Positions 1-9,075 of a DNA stretch of 64,000 nt are shown one piece after another. Under the pieces are notes generated by a model. It had not been told where the DNA came from and ran no database searches. It worked only from the letters and a program-made list of their open reading frames with translations. Position numbers and translations under genes: made by a program. Within the stretch, counting starts at the first letter, position 1; every line of letters begins with the position of its first letter. The stretch lies in assembly GCA_963821815.1 (NCBI GenBank), contig CAWGFG010000006.1, positions 1,922,001-1,986,000 of the forward strand. The letters run 5' to 3'. The DNA is from JASGTU01 sp963821815. GTDB lineage: Bacteria > Chloroflexota > Anaerolineae > Caldilineales > Caldilineaceae.

Positions 1-2591
1 ATGGCGCGATCTAGTTGTCCCAGATCGCGGTAGATATTGCCAAGGCGGTAGCTGACCACCGGCAGATTCTCGCGCAATAGGATCTTCTCGTAGTAGTCGA
101 TCGCCGTTGCGAATTTGCCCTGGCTCTGTGCAATTTCGGCCAGCCCGGCATAGGCTAGCAAGTTATTTGGGTTCGCTTTCAACGCACGGTTATAGAGCAG
201 GGACGCATCATCCCAGCGACGTTCGGCTAATGCAGAATTGGCCGCGATCGAGTCCGGCTTGGTAGGCGGCTGCACAACCTGATAGAGCGAATAGGACTGG
301 TCGTCGATAATCCACTTGAACCATTCCGGCGCCAAGCGCAGCTGGATATCCAAGTCGCTGGCGCTGGAGGCAATAATGTAACCTACGTCATACTTGTTCA
401 GGATGTCGACGGCGCTGTCGGTCAGGTAGCGAGACCGGAAAAAGGTATCCTGGTCGATGAGCCGCTGCAGCGCGATCTGCTGCTGGTCGGCAGGAAAGAT
501 CTCGCTTGTGGTTGGCACACGGTGAGCTACGATGTTGGCGTTGGCCGCGTAAGCTGGAATGACAACGCTCAAGTCCTGATCGGCCAACACTGTGGCACTA
601 CCTATGGTTGTGGTCATCTCGTCGAGCTTGCCCAGTAGATCAGCCGGTGTCGGGTAGTAGTATGGATAACCGGCGCGCTCTTCGAGCGCAGACAAATTCT
701 GCATCATGCTCGGCGATACGAATAGCGTGACCATTGCAAGCACAGCTAGTGCGCCATACTGAAGCGACTGAACAGCCGGTTTCGAGCGGTTGCGCGGCTT
801 CCAGATAAGCATCCTGCGATAGGTCTGAACCAGCAATAAAAGCAACTTGTCAACGCCCATAGCGATGAGCAACGCATAGGGAATGAGCCAGACGAAGCGC
901 CACAGTATCCAAGGCATGACTAAAGACCCGATGAAGGGCGTCAGCCACGGGTTGAACATGACAAAGAGCACAGCCAATGTGGTACTGACGGCGAACTGAG
1001 CACCGATATTGCGCCTGATACCAAAGAACAAGAACGGTACAATCAGCAACGCCAGCAAATAGGCTGGCTCCAGAATGATATTCGGGTCTGAAATGTAGTT
1101 GTTCAGGCTGAATACGATGAGGCGTCGCCGGTTCATATTAACCGAGTAGCGCCAGATCAACAGCGGGTTGGCATCGGTGTCCGCTTCAATCGCCTGCACC
1201 TGCGAAAGGTCCGGCAACGGACCGTACGTATCCAACGTAGGCACGTTGATGAACGGCAGCGCCGGCACGTACTTGTAGCTAATTGGCCAGCCATTGAAGG
1301 TGTTGGGGTAGGATTCCGCCAGAGGTGCATCGCCACGCGACATGACCAACTGAATCATTGGCAGCACCATGGCAAGGACTACCAGCACGGCGACGAATCC
1401 GACGCGCAGCCATGTGCGGCGATCACGCAATTTGAACAACAGGTGGAATCCGCCGAACGCGGTAAGCGCCAATGCCAGCATGGCGGCGATGAGCGGATGG
1501 ATGGCGGAAACTGCCAGTGTAGATATCGCAGCTATCCACCAAAAGCGGAGCGAACCGCTGCGCACATAGCGGATGGTAAAGGCAAAGACGATGGGCAGCA
1601 TCACCACCGGCACCATAAACTTATCGGCTGTTGTGCGCTCAAAGAAGAACCAGCTCACGCTATCGCCGCGTAGGAACGGGTTCGCCAAGTAGATGGCCAG
1701 TTGGATGCCGGCTGTCAACAGCCCGAGACGGCGACCGCGATGCTCATTGCCGTGTAGCATGCCTGCCGCTTTGCCCAGTGTATACGATGCCAGCACGGCC
1801 CACAATGCGACCATGATTCGGGAGGCCTGCGCCGCCAGCACTAGTGCATCGATGCCAGACAGGTATGACCAGAGATATGAGAGCGGGAGCGACTGGTTGA
1901 AGTCCATGCGCACGCCCGGGCCTAAGTCGGTGCCGAATAACGGTTCAGACCCGTTCAGCGGTAAACCGGCTAGAGCGTCGGCAGCAAATGAACCGACAGC
2001 ATAGGCATCACCGTCCAGTTTGTACAGGGTCAACGCCGGCGTACCGATCAAGAACAGTGCGGCAACAAAGAGTAAAGTCAGCAGCTCTGGCACTGACCAC
2101 TTATCATTCTTGACACCAGTAACGTTCTTTCGCAGATCCCACAGCATGCAGCCGATCCAAATGGCGATTAAGGCAGCAGAGACGGCCGTCCACCCCAGCG
2201 CCAGGTCGTTAATCGTGCCGTGGCGCAGGAGCGTAACCATTCCGGGTATGCCCAGGACCGCGACACCGAGCGGAAACGCGATGGCCAGCCGTTCGACATA
2301 ATCGAGCCGGACATGGCGCATGAATAGATCGCCGAGAAGATAGCCGGGTGTAATTACAAGCGCCAAGAAGGTCAGCCAACTGGACGCCTGTATGGGCAGC
2401 ATTTGCGGAACGCCAGCCAGGACAGCCGACCATACGCCGATCAGTACGGCTCCGATCGCGATACGAAGCCAAGGCGGTATAGTATAGCCGCGCATCTGGT
2501 CCGCCTTAGCGGCCTTATAAACAGAGGTCGCCTGAGCGGATGAACCCGGCGCTCGCTGACCTGTTAACGGATTCTGGTATTGTGATTGCAC
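1..2591 (-). CDS. Large multi-membrane-spanning protein with C-terminal TPR repeats (partial)
   Basis: Minus-strand frame with no stop down to the window edge, so the C-terminus is missing. About 860 residues are visible. A hydrophilic N-terminus of about 35 residues is followed by many hydrophobic segments, a periplasmic-type region (around LYKLDGDAY and FGTDLGPGVRMDFNQ), then more membrane segments. The last 80 visible residues carry TPR-like helices (ALAERRWDDASLLYNRALK, then AGLAEIAQSQGKFATAIDY). The layout resembles membrane glycosyltransferase-like or polymer-handling proteins, but no catalytic motif is recognisable. The start chosen is GTG at 2591, with AGGAG seven bases upstream; an ATG at 2495 is the alternative. 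It is the last visible gene of the glycan operon, 22 bases after the FemAB-like gene. A role in exopolysaccharide assembly is inferred from context only. Confidence 0.75.
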   Translation of the reverse strand, partial: MQSQYQNPLTGQRAPGSSAQATSVYKAAKADQMRGYTIPPWLRIAIGAVLIGVWSAVLAGVPQMLPIQASSWLTFLALVITPGYLLGDLFMRHVRLDYVERLAIAFPLGVAVLGIPGMVTLLRHGTINDLALGWTAVSAALIAIWIGCMLWDLRKNVTGVKNDKWSVPELLTLLFVAALFLIGTPALTLYKLDGDAYAVGSFAADALAGLPLNGSEPLFGTDLGPGVRMDFNQSLPLSYLWSYLSGIDALVLAAQASRIMVALWAVLASYTLGKAAGMLHGNEHRGRRLGLLTAGIQLAIYLANPFLRGDSVSWFFFERTTADKFMVPVVMLPIVFAFTIRYVRSGSLRFWWIAAISTLAVSAIHPLIAAMLALALTAFGGFHLLFKLRDRRTWLRVGFVAVLVVLAMVLPMIQLVMSRGDAPLAESYPNTFNGWPISYKYVPALPFINVPTLDTYGPLPDLSQVQAIEADTDANPLLIWRYSVNMNRRRLIVFSLNNYISDPNIILEPAYLLALLIVPFLFFGIRRNIGAQFAVSTTLAVLFVMFNPWLTPFIGSLVMPWILWRFVWLIPYALLIAMGVDKLLLLLVQTYRRMLIWKPRNRSKPAVQSLQYGALAVLAMVTLFVSPSMMQNLSALEERAGYPYYYPTPADLLGKLDEMTTTIGSATVLADQDLSVVIPAYAANANIVAHRVPTTSEIFPADQQQIALQRLIDQDTFFRSRYLTDSAVDILNKYDVGYIIASSASDLDIQLRLAPEWFKWIIDDQSYSLYQVVQPPTKPDSIAANSALAERRWDDASLLYNRALKANPNNLLAYAGLAEIAQSQGKFATAIDYYEKILLRENLPVVSYRLGNIYRDLGQLDRA

Positions 2592-2613
2592 TAATACGCT
2601 CCTCGTTAGTGCG

Positions 2614-3672
2614 CTATGCGAACGGCACGTGTCGCCTAATCATCGGCCCCAATCGGTTCGCTACCGGATACGGCAGCTTCGGCCAAACCTTACGCACCAG
2701 CTGGAATCGGCTGTCTTCCTGCGCCTGCGTTGCCGCGCTGGCTGTCTCTTTACGACCCTGTATGGCAATCGTTTGTTGATAGACGGGTACCGAGACGCCG
2801 TTCCACTGTCCTTTATACTTAGACGCACTAGAGTCCAAAGGAGCACGCCCCATATCCAGATAGTGAAAACCTCGCTCAACCGTGTCCGCCAAAATCGTCC
2901 AGTATGCCAGGTAGACAGGCCGCAGATCGAAGTGCTCTCGCAGTGCTGCGCCCCATTCGCCGTAGACCGTGTCGCCTAGTTCAAGCTGGAAATACCCGGC
3001 AATTGGCTGGTCCTCCAGATAGATAACCACGATATTAAATCCATCTGGAAAGCAACGAATGACGTTCTGTAAGAAGTCGATGCCGAACACCGGTGTGCCT
3101 GCATCATGCGAGAACTGCGCGAAGACGCTGTAGTAGTCATCAAGCAACTGGCCCTCGCGGTCGATGCGCGCCTCCAGTTTGTTCTTGCGCGCCATCCGTA
3201 TCTGACGGCGGATGTTACGATGCAAACCGGACCAGACCGCGTCCTCACCCTCTTGCACATCCACAACCCATGCTTCGTGACCGCAGACCGTTTCCAGATT
3301 GCCAGGCCATTCGACTCGAGAGTCATGGACCACGAGTTGGTTCGCTCCTTCGTTCTCTGCGAACGCTTTGGCGTGTGCGATCAGCGCAGCAGCGGCTTCG
3401 TCGCTATCAGCCAGAAAGCCACCGGGCAACGTGTTCACGTTGCGACCGACCAGCATACTCTTGATCACGTAGAGCGGCATGAGGCCAACGATTTGTGGAT
3501 CGGCTGCGCTACGGGCGTTGTCTTCCGCCACGAGATAGTGCGTGTCATACCCATAGGTGTCGTGCATGACCTTTCGCCAGTCGAACTGATGTTGAGGCAA
3601 CGCGACATGTGACGACTTGACATAGTCATCCCAGCGTTGCTTGTCAGAATCCTGAACGATACGCACATTCAT
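2614..3672 (-). CDS. FemAB/GNAT-fold protein of the XrtA (PEP-CTERM) exopolysaccharide type
   Basis: 352 residues, close to the usual length of FemAB-related proteins linked to XrtA/PEP-CTERM loci. The N-terminus (WDDYVKSSHVALPQHQFDW) and the central RRQIRMARKNK followed by FGIDFLQNVIRCF match that family, in which two GNAT-like folds are thought to transfer an aminoacyl or acyl group. The C-terminal part has the typical LDMGRAPLDSSASKYKGQW segment. The reading frame overlaps the upstream polysaccharide deacetylase gene by four bases, so the two are almost certainly translated together. In families with XrtA the same pair sits in exopolysaccharide clusters; here no exosortase is visible. Family assignment is fairly sure, the substrate is unknown. 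Confidence 0.82.
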   Translation of the reverse strand: MNVRIVQDSDKQRWDDYVKSSHVALPQHQFDWRKVMHDTYGYDTHYLVAEDNARSAADPQIVGLMPLYVIKSMLVGRNVNTLPGGFLADSDEAAAALIAHAKAFAENEGANQLVVHDSRVEWPGNLETVCGHEAWVVDVQEGEDAVWSGLHRNIRRQIRMARKNKLEARIDREGQLLDDYYSVFAQFSHDAGTPVFGIDFLQNVIRCFPDGFNIVVIYLEDQPIAGYFQLELGDTVYGEWGAALREHFDLRPVYLAYWTILADTVERGFHYLDMGRAPLDSSASKYKGQWNGVSVPVYQQTIAIQGRKETASAATQAQEDSRFQLVRKVWPKLPYPVANRLGPMIRRHVPFA

Positions 3673-4625
3673 AGGCTCTGCACCGTCATTTCTGCCGGTT
3701 TGTTGAGCGACATATTAATCGCTCGTAGGGAACGTGCGGCGCCGTTTGATGTTTGCGCACGGGTTGGCAACAGGACCGTCGGCACGCTGATATCCGTGAT
3801 CAACTCAGCAATCGGACCAAAGCGAAAGTCGGTCAATAACCGCTCCAATTTTCGCTCAATAGATCGGCGTCCGTAATAGTGCGTGATGCGCTCTCGCGCC
3901 GTCACGTGGGGATAGTCTTGCCCAGTGTCCAGTTCCCACGGATGGACATAGATGATGGCAGGATGCCGCTGGGCATTCAGCGTTCGCAGCGCCTGTTTCA
4001 CCAGCATATAGGGCAGTACGCGCATGTAGAAGCCGCCGGACATCGGCAGTGGCACGTTGCCAACTTCGATGGTTGAGCCCGGAAACTCTAGCAGGCCCGT
4101 TCTGGCTTCACGAAACGGATAGCGTGGCGCGTCAGGCCACCCGTAGAGCATATTGCGCGTCGGAAATACACTGGCATCGTAGCGGATGCCTGCAGCCGCC
4201 AGATAGTCATAGACCCACGACGTCTCAGCGGTAACCGAGAAATAGGGCGCTCGAAAGCCAGTCGGATAGACGCCTGATGCGCGCAAGATGGCTTCGCTGG
4301 ACATGGCAATATCGCGCAGGAACTCGTCCGGTGAGAGCTTGTACACGAAGCGATGATAGTACCCGTGCGATGCGATCTCGTGGCCTTCATCATGGATCTC
4401 TGCAATGAGGTCAGGTTGCCGGTCGGCGACATAGCCCAGCACAAAAAAGGTCGCCTGCACGTTGTATGCGTGCAGAAGTCGCAGGAGTTTTCGAGTGGCT
4501 GGCACAACCCGGCTTTCAAAGGTTGGCCATTGGTCCACACGCGGGTTCGTACTCGTGAGGCCCTGAAACCAGTCCTCTAGATCCACTGTGAACGCGTTTA
4601 GCACGTTTGTAGCAGTGACGCTCAT
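3669..4625 (-). CDS. XrtA-type polysaccharide deacetylase (NodB homology, DUF3473 tail)
   Basis: 318 residues. The start NAFTVDLEDWFQ is the hallmark of polysaccharide deacetylases found with XrtA/PEP-CTERM systems: the paired aspartates of the first motif bind metal and act as base. The second motif is visible as HEIASHGYYH, whose histidines bind the metal. A C-terminal segment (YVHPWELDTGQ ... ARERITHYYGRR) corresponds to the DUF3473 extension of this subgroup. It should remove acetyl groups from an exported or lipid-linked polysaccharide. It shares its first base with the last base of the upstream phosphodiesterase gene and overlaps femAB by four bases, so it is inside a tight operon. No signal peptide is seen. 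Confidence 0.88.
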   Translation of the reverse strand: MSVTATNVLNAFTVDLEDWFQGLTSTNPRVDQWPTFESRVVPATRKLLRLLHAYNVQATFFVLGYVADRQPDLIAEIHDEGHEIASHGYYHRFVYKLSPDEFLRDIAMSSEAILRASGVYPTGFRAPYFSVTAETSWVYDYLAAAGIRYDASVFPTRNMLYGWPDAPRYPFREARTGLLEFPGSTIEVGNVPLPMSGGFYMRVLPYMLVKQALRTLNAQRHPAIIYVHPWELDTGQDYPHVTARERITHYYGRRSIERKLERLLTDFRFGPIAELITDISVPTVLLPTRAQTSNGAARSLRAINMSLNKPAEMTVQSL

Positions 4626-6898
4626 TAGCCTACATATCCTAGACTTCGAAGTCGCTCCGCCAGCGCCTTTCGATCGGCGTCACTCATGGCAGCGCCGCCG
4701 TTGACTGCACCAGAGTCGCGACTCTGATTCCACTGTTGCTTTGCGATTTCCCGGTCACCTTCGACGATGGCTTCCGTCAGCACCCGACCATCCATATGCT
4801 CCGGTACGCTCTCTCCCATGAGGTGCATGATGGTGGGCGCGAGGTCGACCAAATTCGCATCTTTCACCTCGGTTCCGCCACGAATTGCGGCGCCATAGGC
4901 CATGAAAATACCGTTCATACGATGCGTGCCGGAGATGCCCCGCTTCATGGGCTCAATGATTTGATGGCTGCCAAATTCGTACTCTCCGAAGCCGAAGTAC
5001 TCCAGGTTCCTAGGCAGGAAGACGATGTCGGGCGCATTCTCCAGGTAGTCACCTGAATAAATATCTTCCCGCTTGTAGATGGTCTCCACGACCAGGGCGC
5101 CGTTAGCCGGATCGCGCAACTCACGCAGCCGGGCGATGATCTCATCACGAAGCTGGTCATACTCCTCGCCGGGACGCACGCAGCCGAACGGTTCGCGTCC
5201 GACCACGTTCAAATAGATCTGGCCCACATTGCCCAGCGAATAGGCTCGTGTGCGGCGCCAGTCGATATCGTCGAAGGAGAGGAAGAGCGTCTTCATGAGA
5301 TCTTGGCCCATCCCCTGCCCGCGCACGACTTCCTTTTTCATGGCGCCAAGGCCAAAACGCATCATGTTGTCGTAGACGTTCATCGGCGAGAAGCCGGCGT
5401 TGAACATGCGCCGCTTCATCTGCGACTTGGCCCCAGACTTGGTCTGCATGTAGCCCTGCTGCATAAGCCAGTTGTTTACATGGATGAACTTGTGGAAGGG
5501 ACCGAAGCCGTGGTCAGACATGACGACCAAAGTCGTATCCTCATCAAGCTGGTCGACCATGCGCGCCATCTTGGTGTCTACATACTGGTAATAGTCGCGG
5601 ATGGCGTTCCCATATTTGTCCGCCTTCCTCGGGTCATAGAGCGGATGTGTCTCGTCCATGAACTTCCACATGGCGTGGCTGACCGTGTCAGTGCCGTTGA
5701 AGACGACCATGGTGAAGTCCCAGTCTTCTCGGCTGCGCAGATAATCGAGCGTCTGCACGCGCACGTCCGTTGTTACATAAAGCCTCTGCAGGAACGAATC
5801 GACGCCCGAATCCGAGTACGCCTGGCCTGGATCGGGATAGAGCAGATACTCGCCGACTGCCGCATTGATCTCGTCCAGGAGGTTGTCCGGATAGGTGATG
5901 GGCACTTTTGTGCTGGGCGCCGGCAAGCCGGAAACCTGCACGCCGTTGACCGGCATAGGCGGGTAGGTCATGGGCACGTTGAGAACGCAGACACGACGGT
6001 TCATCTCCCCTAGGAGGGAATAGAGGGTCGGCGCCCGGCAGTCTGCCGCGGTCATGGGCAGGAAGCGATAGGCGCCGTCTTCACGCGCAATCCAGTCATA
6101 GAGGCGATGCTTGCCTGGGTTCACTCCCGTGGCAAAGGAGGTCCACGCCGGACCGGTCATAGGCGGAATGGTACTTTCCAGAGAACCATGTGCGCCTTCG
6201 TTCAGCAGCTTTGTCAATGTAGGCAGGTAGCCCTGTTCCGACCACGGCTTGATTAGGTCAAACGTGGCGCCGTCCAGGCCGATGACCAAGACGCGACTGC
6301 GCTTGCTGTGCGAACGGGTTGTCCCGTTGCGAGTGGACAGACTCGAGCTATGGCTGGCGCCGTTGGATACGCCCTCTACCGCGCCGATTCTTTCATGTGT
6401 CATTTCTAGATTCGCTGCTTCTCCTGGGACCGGAACAGTGCCGGTCTTCTTCACTTGCTCCACTGAATCTGACCGGTCGGGCTGCATGAATGCACCGGCT
6501 GCAATGTCGTGGCTAGATAAGCCTTCTACAGCGTTGTCCAGCTCACGTTCGACCTGTCGCAGCCGTTGGTCCAGCAAGCCATAGTTCTGCGCTAGGTCAC
6601 GAATGCGATCGGCCTGGGACGAGATGGCCACGCTTTGAGACAGGATGACGACGATGGCGAATAGCAGACCGAAGACGAGTATGAGCGTTGGCGGATAGGA
6701 GACGCCGAACGCCGCCGCCATGCTGGCAACCAGTCCGTGAAAAACGACCAGCAGGAAAATTGTGGCTGCCGCGCCGAGCCAGAGCAACGCATACTCTTCG
6801 CGCAGCTTGCGTTTGCGGACCAAATGTATGGTAACCAGCAATAGAGCTATACTGAAAAGTATTGCCAGTATCTGTTGAGTAATTGGTATACGCGCCAA
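4625..6898 (-). CDS. DUF2304 membrane domain fused to an alkaline-phosphatase-superfamily phosphodiesterase
   Basis: 757 residues in two parts. Residues 1 to about 125 form a DUF2304 domain: three membrane segments with YALLWLGAAATIFLLVVFHG between the first two, then a short coiled stretch. From about residue 200 a type I phosphodiesterase/nucleotide pyrophosphatase domain begins (RVLVIGLDGATFDLIKPW), with the putative nucleophile threonine in PPMTGPAWTSFATG and metal-binding residues in VVMSDHGFGPFHKF and in GSHQ/GTHRMNG near the end. It probably hydrolyses a phosphodiester or phosphate bond of a glycolipid or nucleotide-sugar intermediate. DUF2304 proteins are often encoded beside GT2 glycosyltransferases, as here (27 bases apart). 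The fusion in one chain is unusual and the substrate is not predictable. Confidence 0.85.
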   Translation of the reverse strand: MARIPITQQILAILFSIALLLVTIHLVRKRKLREEYALLWLGAAATIFLLVVFHGLVASMAAAFGVSYPPTLILVFGLLFAIVVILSQSVAISSQADRIRDLAQNYGLLDQRLRQVERELDNAVEGLSSHDIAAGAFMQPDRSDSVEQVKKTGTVPVPGEAANLEMTHERIGAVEGVSNGASHSSSLSTRNGTTRSHSKRSRVLVIGLDGATFDLIKPWSEQGYLPTLTKLLNEGAHGSLESTIPPMTGPAWTSFATGVNPGKHRLYDWIAREDGAYRFLPMTAADCRAPTLYSLLGEMNRRVCVLNVPMTYPPMPVNGVQVSGLPAPSTKVPITYPDNLLDEINAAVGEYLLYPDPGQAYSDSGVDSFLQRLYVTTDVRVQTLDYLRSREDWDFTMVVFNGTDTVSHAMWKFMDETHPLYDPRKADKYGNAIRDYYQYVDTKMARMVDQLDEDTTLVVMSDHGFGPFHKFIHVNNWLMQQGYMQTKSGAKSQMKRRMFNAGFSPMNVYDNMMRFGLGAMKKEVVRGQGMGQDLMKTLFLSFDDIDWRRTRAYSLGNVGQIYLNVVGREPFGCVRPGEEYDQLRDEIIARLRELRDPANGALVVETIYKREDIYSGDYLENAPDIVFLPRNLEYFGFGEYEFGSHQIIEPMKRGISGTHRMNGIFMAYGAAIRGGTEVKDANLVDLAPTIMHLMGESVPEHMDGRVLTEAIVEGDREIAKQQWNQSRDSGAVNGGAAMSDADRKALAERLRSLGYVG

Positions 6899-6925
6899 AA
6901 CAACCCTCCAGAGAATGCTCGAACG

Positions 6926-7732
6926 CTAGTCGCTGCCAGTGGACTGGGCTACGTCCACGCTTGTTGTGATCGGATACGGCTCCTGAACAGTCTGAGTTAC
7001 CCTATACGGCTCAATATCCTTCATGGCCGAAGTCACCATGCCCACCGAGACTTTGAAGGCGTAATAAATGGACTTCCACGAGTCGATAGAGCTAATGCCA
7101 GCGGTTCTAGCCTGCATATTCACAGGCAGCTCCATCTGTCGTAGGCCCGCCTTATGCACGATGACGCGACCTTCGACGTCCGGATAGTCCTGTGGCAGAT
7201 AGGCAGACAGTACGTGAATGGCAGCCTTGTTGATGCCCAAGAATCCGGATGTTGTGTCGGTAGCCCGCTCATGGATGAGCAGCGAAACGCCCCAGCGGAA
7301 AAACGAAATGCCCACGCGACGGGCCCATGGAATGTGCCAGTCAACGTCGCTATCAATGAAGCGCGAGCCGACGACCATGTCGGCTTTTCCATCGCGCAGT
7401 ACGTCCAAGAACAAATTGATCTCTTCGGCGCTATGCTGACCGTCGCCGTCTAGGCGAATGACATAGTCGTAGTGGTTAAACTCGGCGTACTTCAGCCCCG
7501 TTTGTACCGCGCCGCCAATGCCCAAATTAAACGGATGTTCGACAACTAGTGCGCCGGCGTTTTCGGCAACAACCCGGGTGTTATCCGTCGAACCGTCGTT
7601 GATGACGAGTATATCGGCTACAGGCACTGAACGTTTCGTTTGTTCAACTACGCTGCGAATTGCCCCCTGTTCATTCAGTGCTGGAATAATTACGAGGACC
7701 TTCTCATCACGGCTGGCTGTCACTGTCAACAA
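6926..7732 (-). CDS. GT2 family glycosyltransferase (polyprenyl-phosphate sugar synthase-like)
   Basis: 268 residues. It has the GT-A fold start VLVIIPALNEQGAI, the donor-binding LVINDGSTDNT and the DxD-type motif RLDGDGQH. The acceptor region VVGSRFIDSDVDW and the absence of C-terminal membrane helices place it with dolichyl/undecaprenyl-phosphate mannosyl- or glucosyltransferase-like enzymes. It is the first gene of the minus-strand operon, followed 27 bases later by the DUF2304-phosphodiesterase gene. Together they look like a lipid-linked sugar step for surface glycans. A divergent promoter region of about 315 bases separates it from the DUF1624 gene. Confidence 0.88.
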   Translation of the reverse strand: MLTVTASRDEKVLVIIPALNEQGAIRSVVEQTKRSVPVADILVINDGSTDNTRVVAENAGALVVEHPFNLGIGGAVQTGLKYAEFNHYDYVIRLDGDGQHSAEEINLFLDVLRDGKADMVVGSRFIDSDVDWHIPWARRVGISFFRWGVSLLIHERATDTTSGFLGINKAAIHVLSAYLPQDYPDVEGRVIVHKAGLRQMELPVNMQARTAGISSIDSWKSIYYAFKVSVGMVTSAMKDIEPYRVTQTVQEPYPITTSVDVAQSTGSD

Positions 7733-7970
7733 TCCTCTCGCTGCTCATTCGAATTGCCGCCGCACTTTTCAGATTCTCGTATAGGCGCAATCCGCCCCAT
7801 GTGTCGTTGCCTATGGCAACCACATTTCATGACGTGATGGAGCAGAAATAGGTACGCCCTGACCGCGTACTATGGGTACGGTTGAAGTGGTATGAATGTT
7901 CCGACGAATTTAGCGCAGGAGCATTCATCGTGGGATCCGTATCGGGTGCTCGAAATAGCGACCAGTGGTT

Positions 7971-8000
7971 TTGCCGCCTCACTCGCGATTCTTCTATACT
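7971..8000 (+). promoter_or_regulatory. Sigma-70-type promoter for the DUF1624 gene
   Basis: TTGCCG (7971-7976) and TATACT (7995-8000) are separated by 18 bases. Transcription would begin near 8007, ahead of the ATG at 8047 and inside the 5' part of the longer reading frame from 7882. This supports the shorter protein. Seen by eye only. Confidence 0.45.
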
Positions 8001-8046
8001 GCTCTGTGCAGTACACTGGGGACTGGAAAGACGATTTGAGCCATTG

Positions 8047-8958
8047 ATGCACCGGAGCCGCGCGTTGACGAAGACAACCGATTCGTTCAAAAGCACATAC
8101 AAAGACTATACGACCAGAGCCCGGCAGAAGCTGTCGGAGCTGGCTTCGAAAGCAGACGCCAGCAAGCCTAAGGACAGTGCACCAGGCAAAGCCAGTGTGA
8201 GTGCGCTCACGTCTCGTTTCTGGGAAGTGGATACGCTGCGCGGCGTCGCTATTGTGATGATGGTCATCTACCATCTGCTCTGGGACCTCTGGGCATTCGG
8301 AGTGACACCGGAAATTGTCCTTTACGCCGGCTTCTGGAAGTATTTCCAGCGCACATGTGCTGGGCTGTTCCTGATTCTAGTGGGCGTTTCGCTAACGCTG
8401 AGCTATAACCGAGCAGTGGAAAAACGCGGCTCGCAAGGGCTCTACAAGAAATTCCTGATCCGCGGCGCCTTCGTATTCAGCCTGGGTATGATCCTCACGC
8501 TGGTGTTGATGGCTGTCAGCGCACTGACCGGCTTCGGGTTGCATGTAGAATTTGGCATACTACACCTCATTGGTTTTTCGATCGCCGCAGCGTATCCCTT
8601 CCTGCGGCTGAAGTGGCCGAACTTGATCCTGTGGGCAGTGTTCTTTATAGCTGGATACTTCGTGCAGGACATGCGCGTCGACACGACCTGGCTCGTCTGG
8701 CTTGGACTGACGCCAGCCGGCTATGACCCGGTCGACTTCTTCCCCGTTATTCCCTATTTCGGCGTCGTGCTGCTAGGCGTATTCTTGGGCAATACCCTTT
8801 ATCCCGGCGGCTACCGCGCGTTCGTAATGCCCGACTGGTCGAGCATCTATCCTGTTCGCATACTCGAGTTCCTGGGCCAGCACTCGCTGTTGATCTATAT
8901 GATTCATCAGCCGATTATGCTGGTAATTCTCGCACTCTTCGGAGTCATTCGGTTCTAG
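8047..8958 (+). CDS. DUF1624 membrane acetyltransferase (heparan-alpha-glucosaminide N-acetyltransferase-like)
   Basis: 303 residues from the ATG at 8047. The signature FWEVDTLRGVAIVMMVIYH begins the domain; its aspartate, arginine and histidine resemble the conserved start of HGSNAT/YeiB-like acyltransferases. About seven hydrophobic segments follow (for example LFLILVGVSLTLSY, GAFVFSLGMILTLVL and YFGVVLLGVFLG), ending in HSLLIYMIHQPIML. It probably moves an acyl group across the membrane to a sugar acceptor. The frame stays open to an ATG at 7882, but the extra 55 residues look non-coding and lie before a promoter-like sequence, so I chose 8047. It is divergent from the glycosyltransferase operon and convergent with htpG. 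Confidence 0.82.
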   Translation: MHRSRALTKTTDSFKSTYKDYTTRARQKLSELASKADASKPKDSAPGKASVSALTSRFWEVDTLRGVAIVMMVIYHLLWDLWAFGVTPEIVLYAGFWKYFQRTCAGLFLILVGVSLTLSYNRAVEKRGSQGLYKKFLIRGAFVFSLGMILTLVLMAVSALTGFGLHVEFGILHLIGFSIAAAYPFLRLKWPNLILWAVFFIAGYFVQDMRVDTTWLVWLGLTPAGYDPVDFFPVIPYFGVVLLGVFLGNTLYPGGYRAFVMPDWSSIYPVRILEFLGQHSLLIYMIHQPIMLVILALFGVIRF

Positions 8959-9000
8959 GACCCGAAGCGGTGCGACAGCGACTGGCTCCGTCGCCATGGC

Positions 9001-9041
9001 AAAACAAAGGGCCTGAGATGCCTTATTCGGCGCCTCAGACC
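9001..9041 (-). terminator. Likely terminator of htpG
   Basis: On the minus strand a hairpin with arms around CTGAG/CTCAG and an inner GCC/GGC pair (9010-9041) is followed by TTTGTTTT (9001-9008). It lies 35 bases after the htpG stop, between convergent genes. Confidence 0.45.
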
Positions 9042-9075
9042 TATTGTCTATTTTGAACCCGACTTCGTCAGCGCG

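Noticed and set aside
1369..2301. Several short plus-strand frames at the left end
   Set aside because: All lie antisense to the large membrane/TPR protein, which reads open across the whole stretch.
5303..6013. 236-residue plus-strand frame in the phosphodiesterase gene
   Set aside because: His/Val/Arg-rich antisense frame with no motif.
7882..8046. N-terminal extension of the DUF1624 protein
   Set aside because: The translation is unlike the family and contains a promoter-like sequence; a later ATG fits better.
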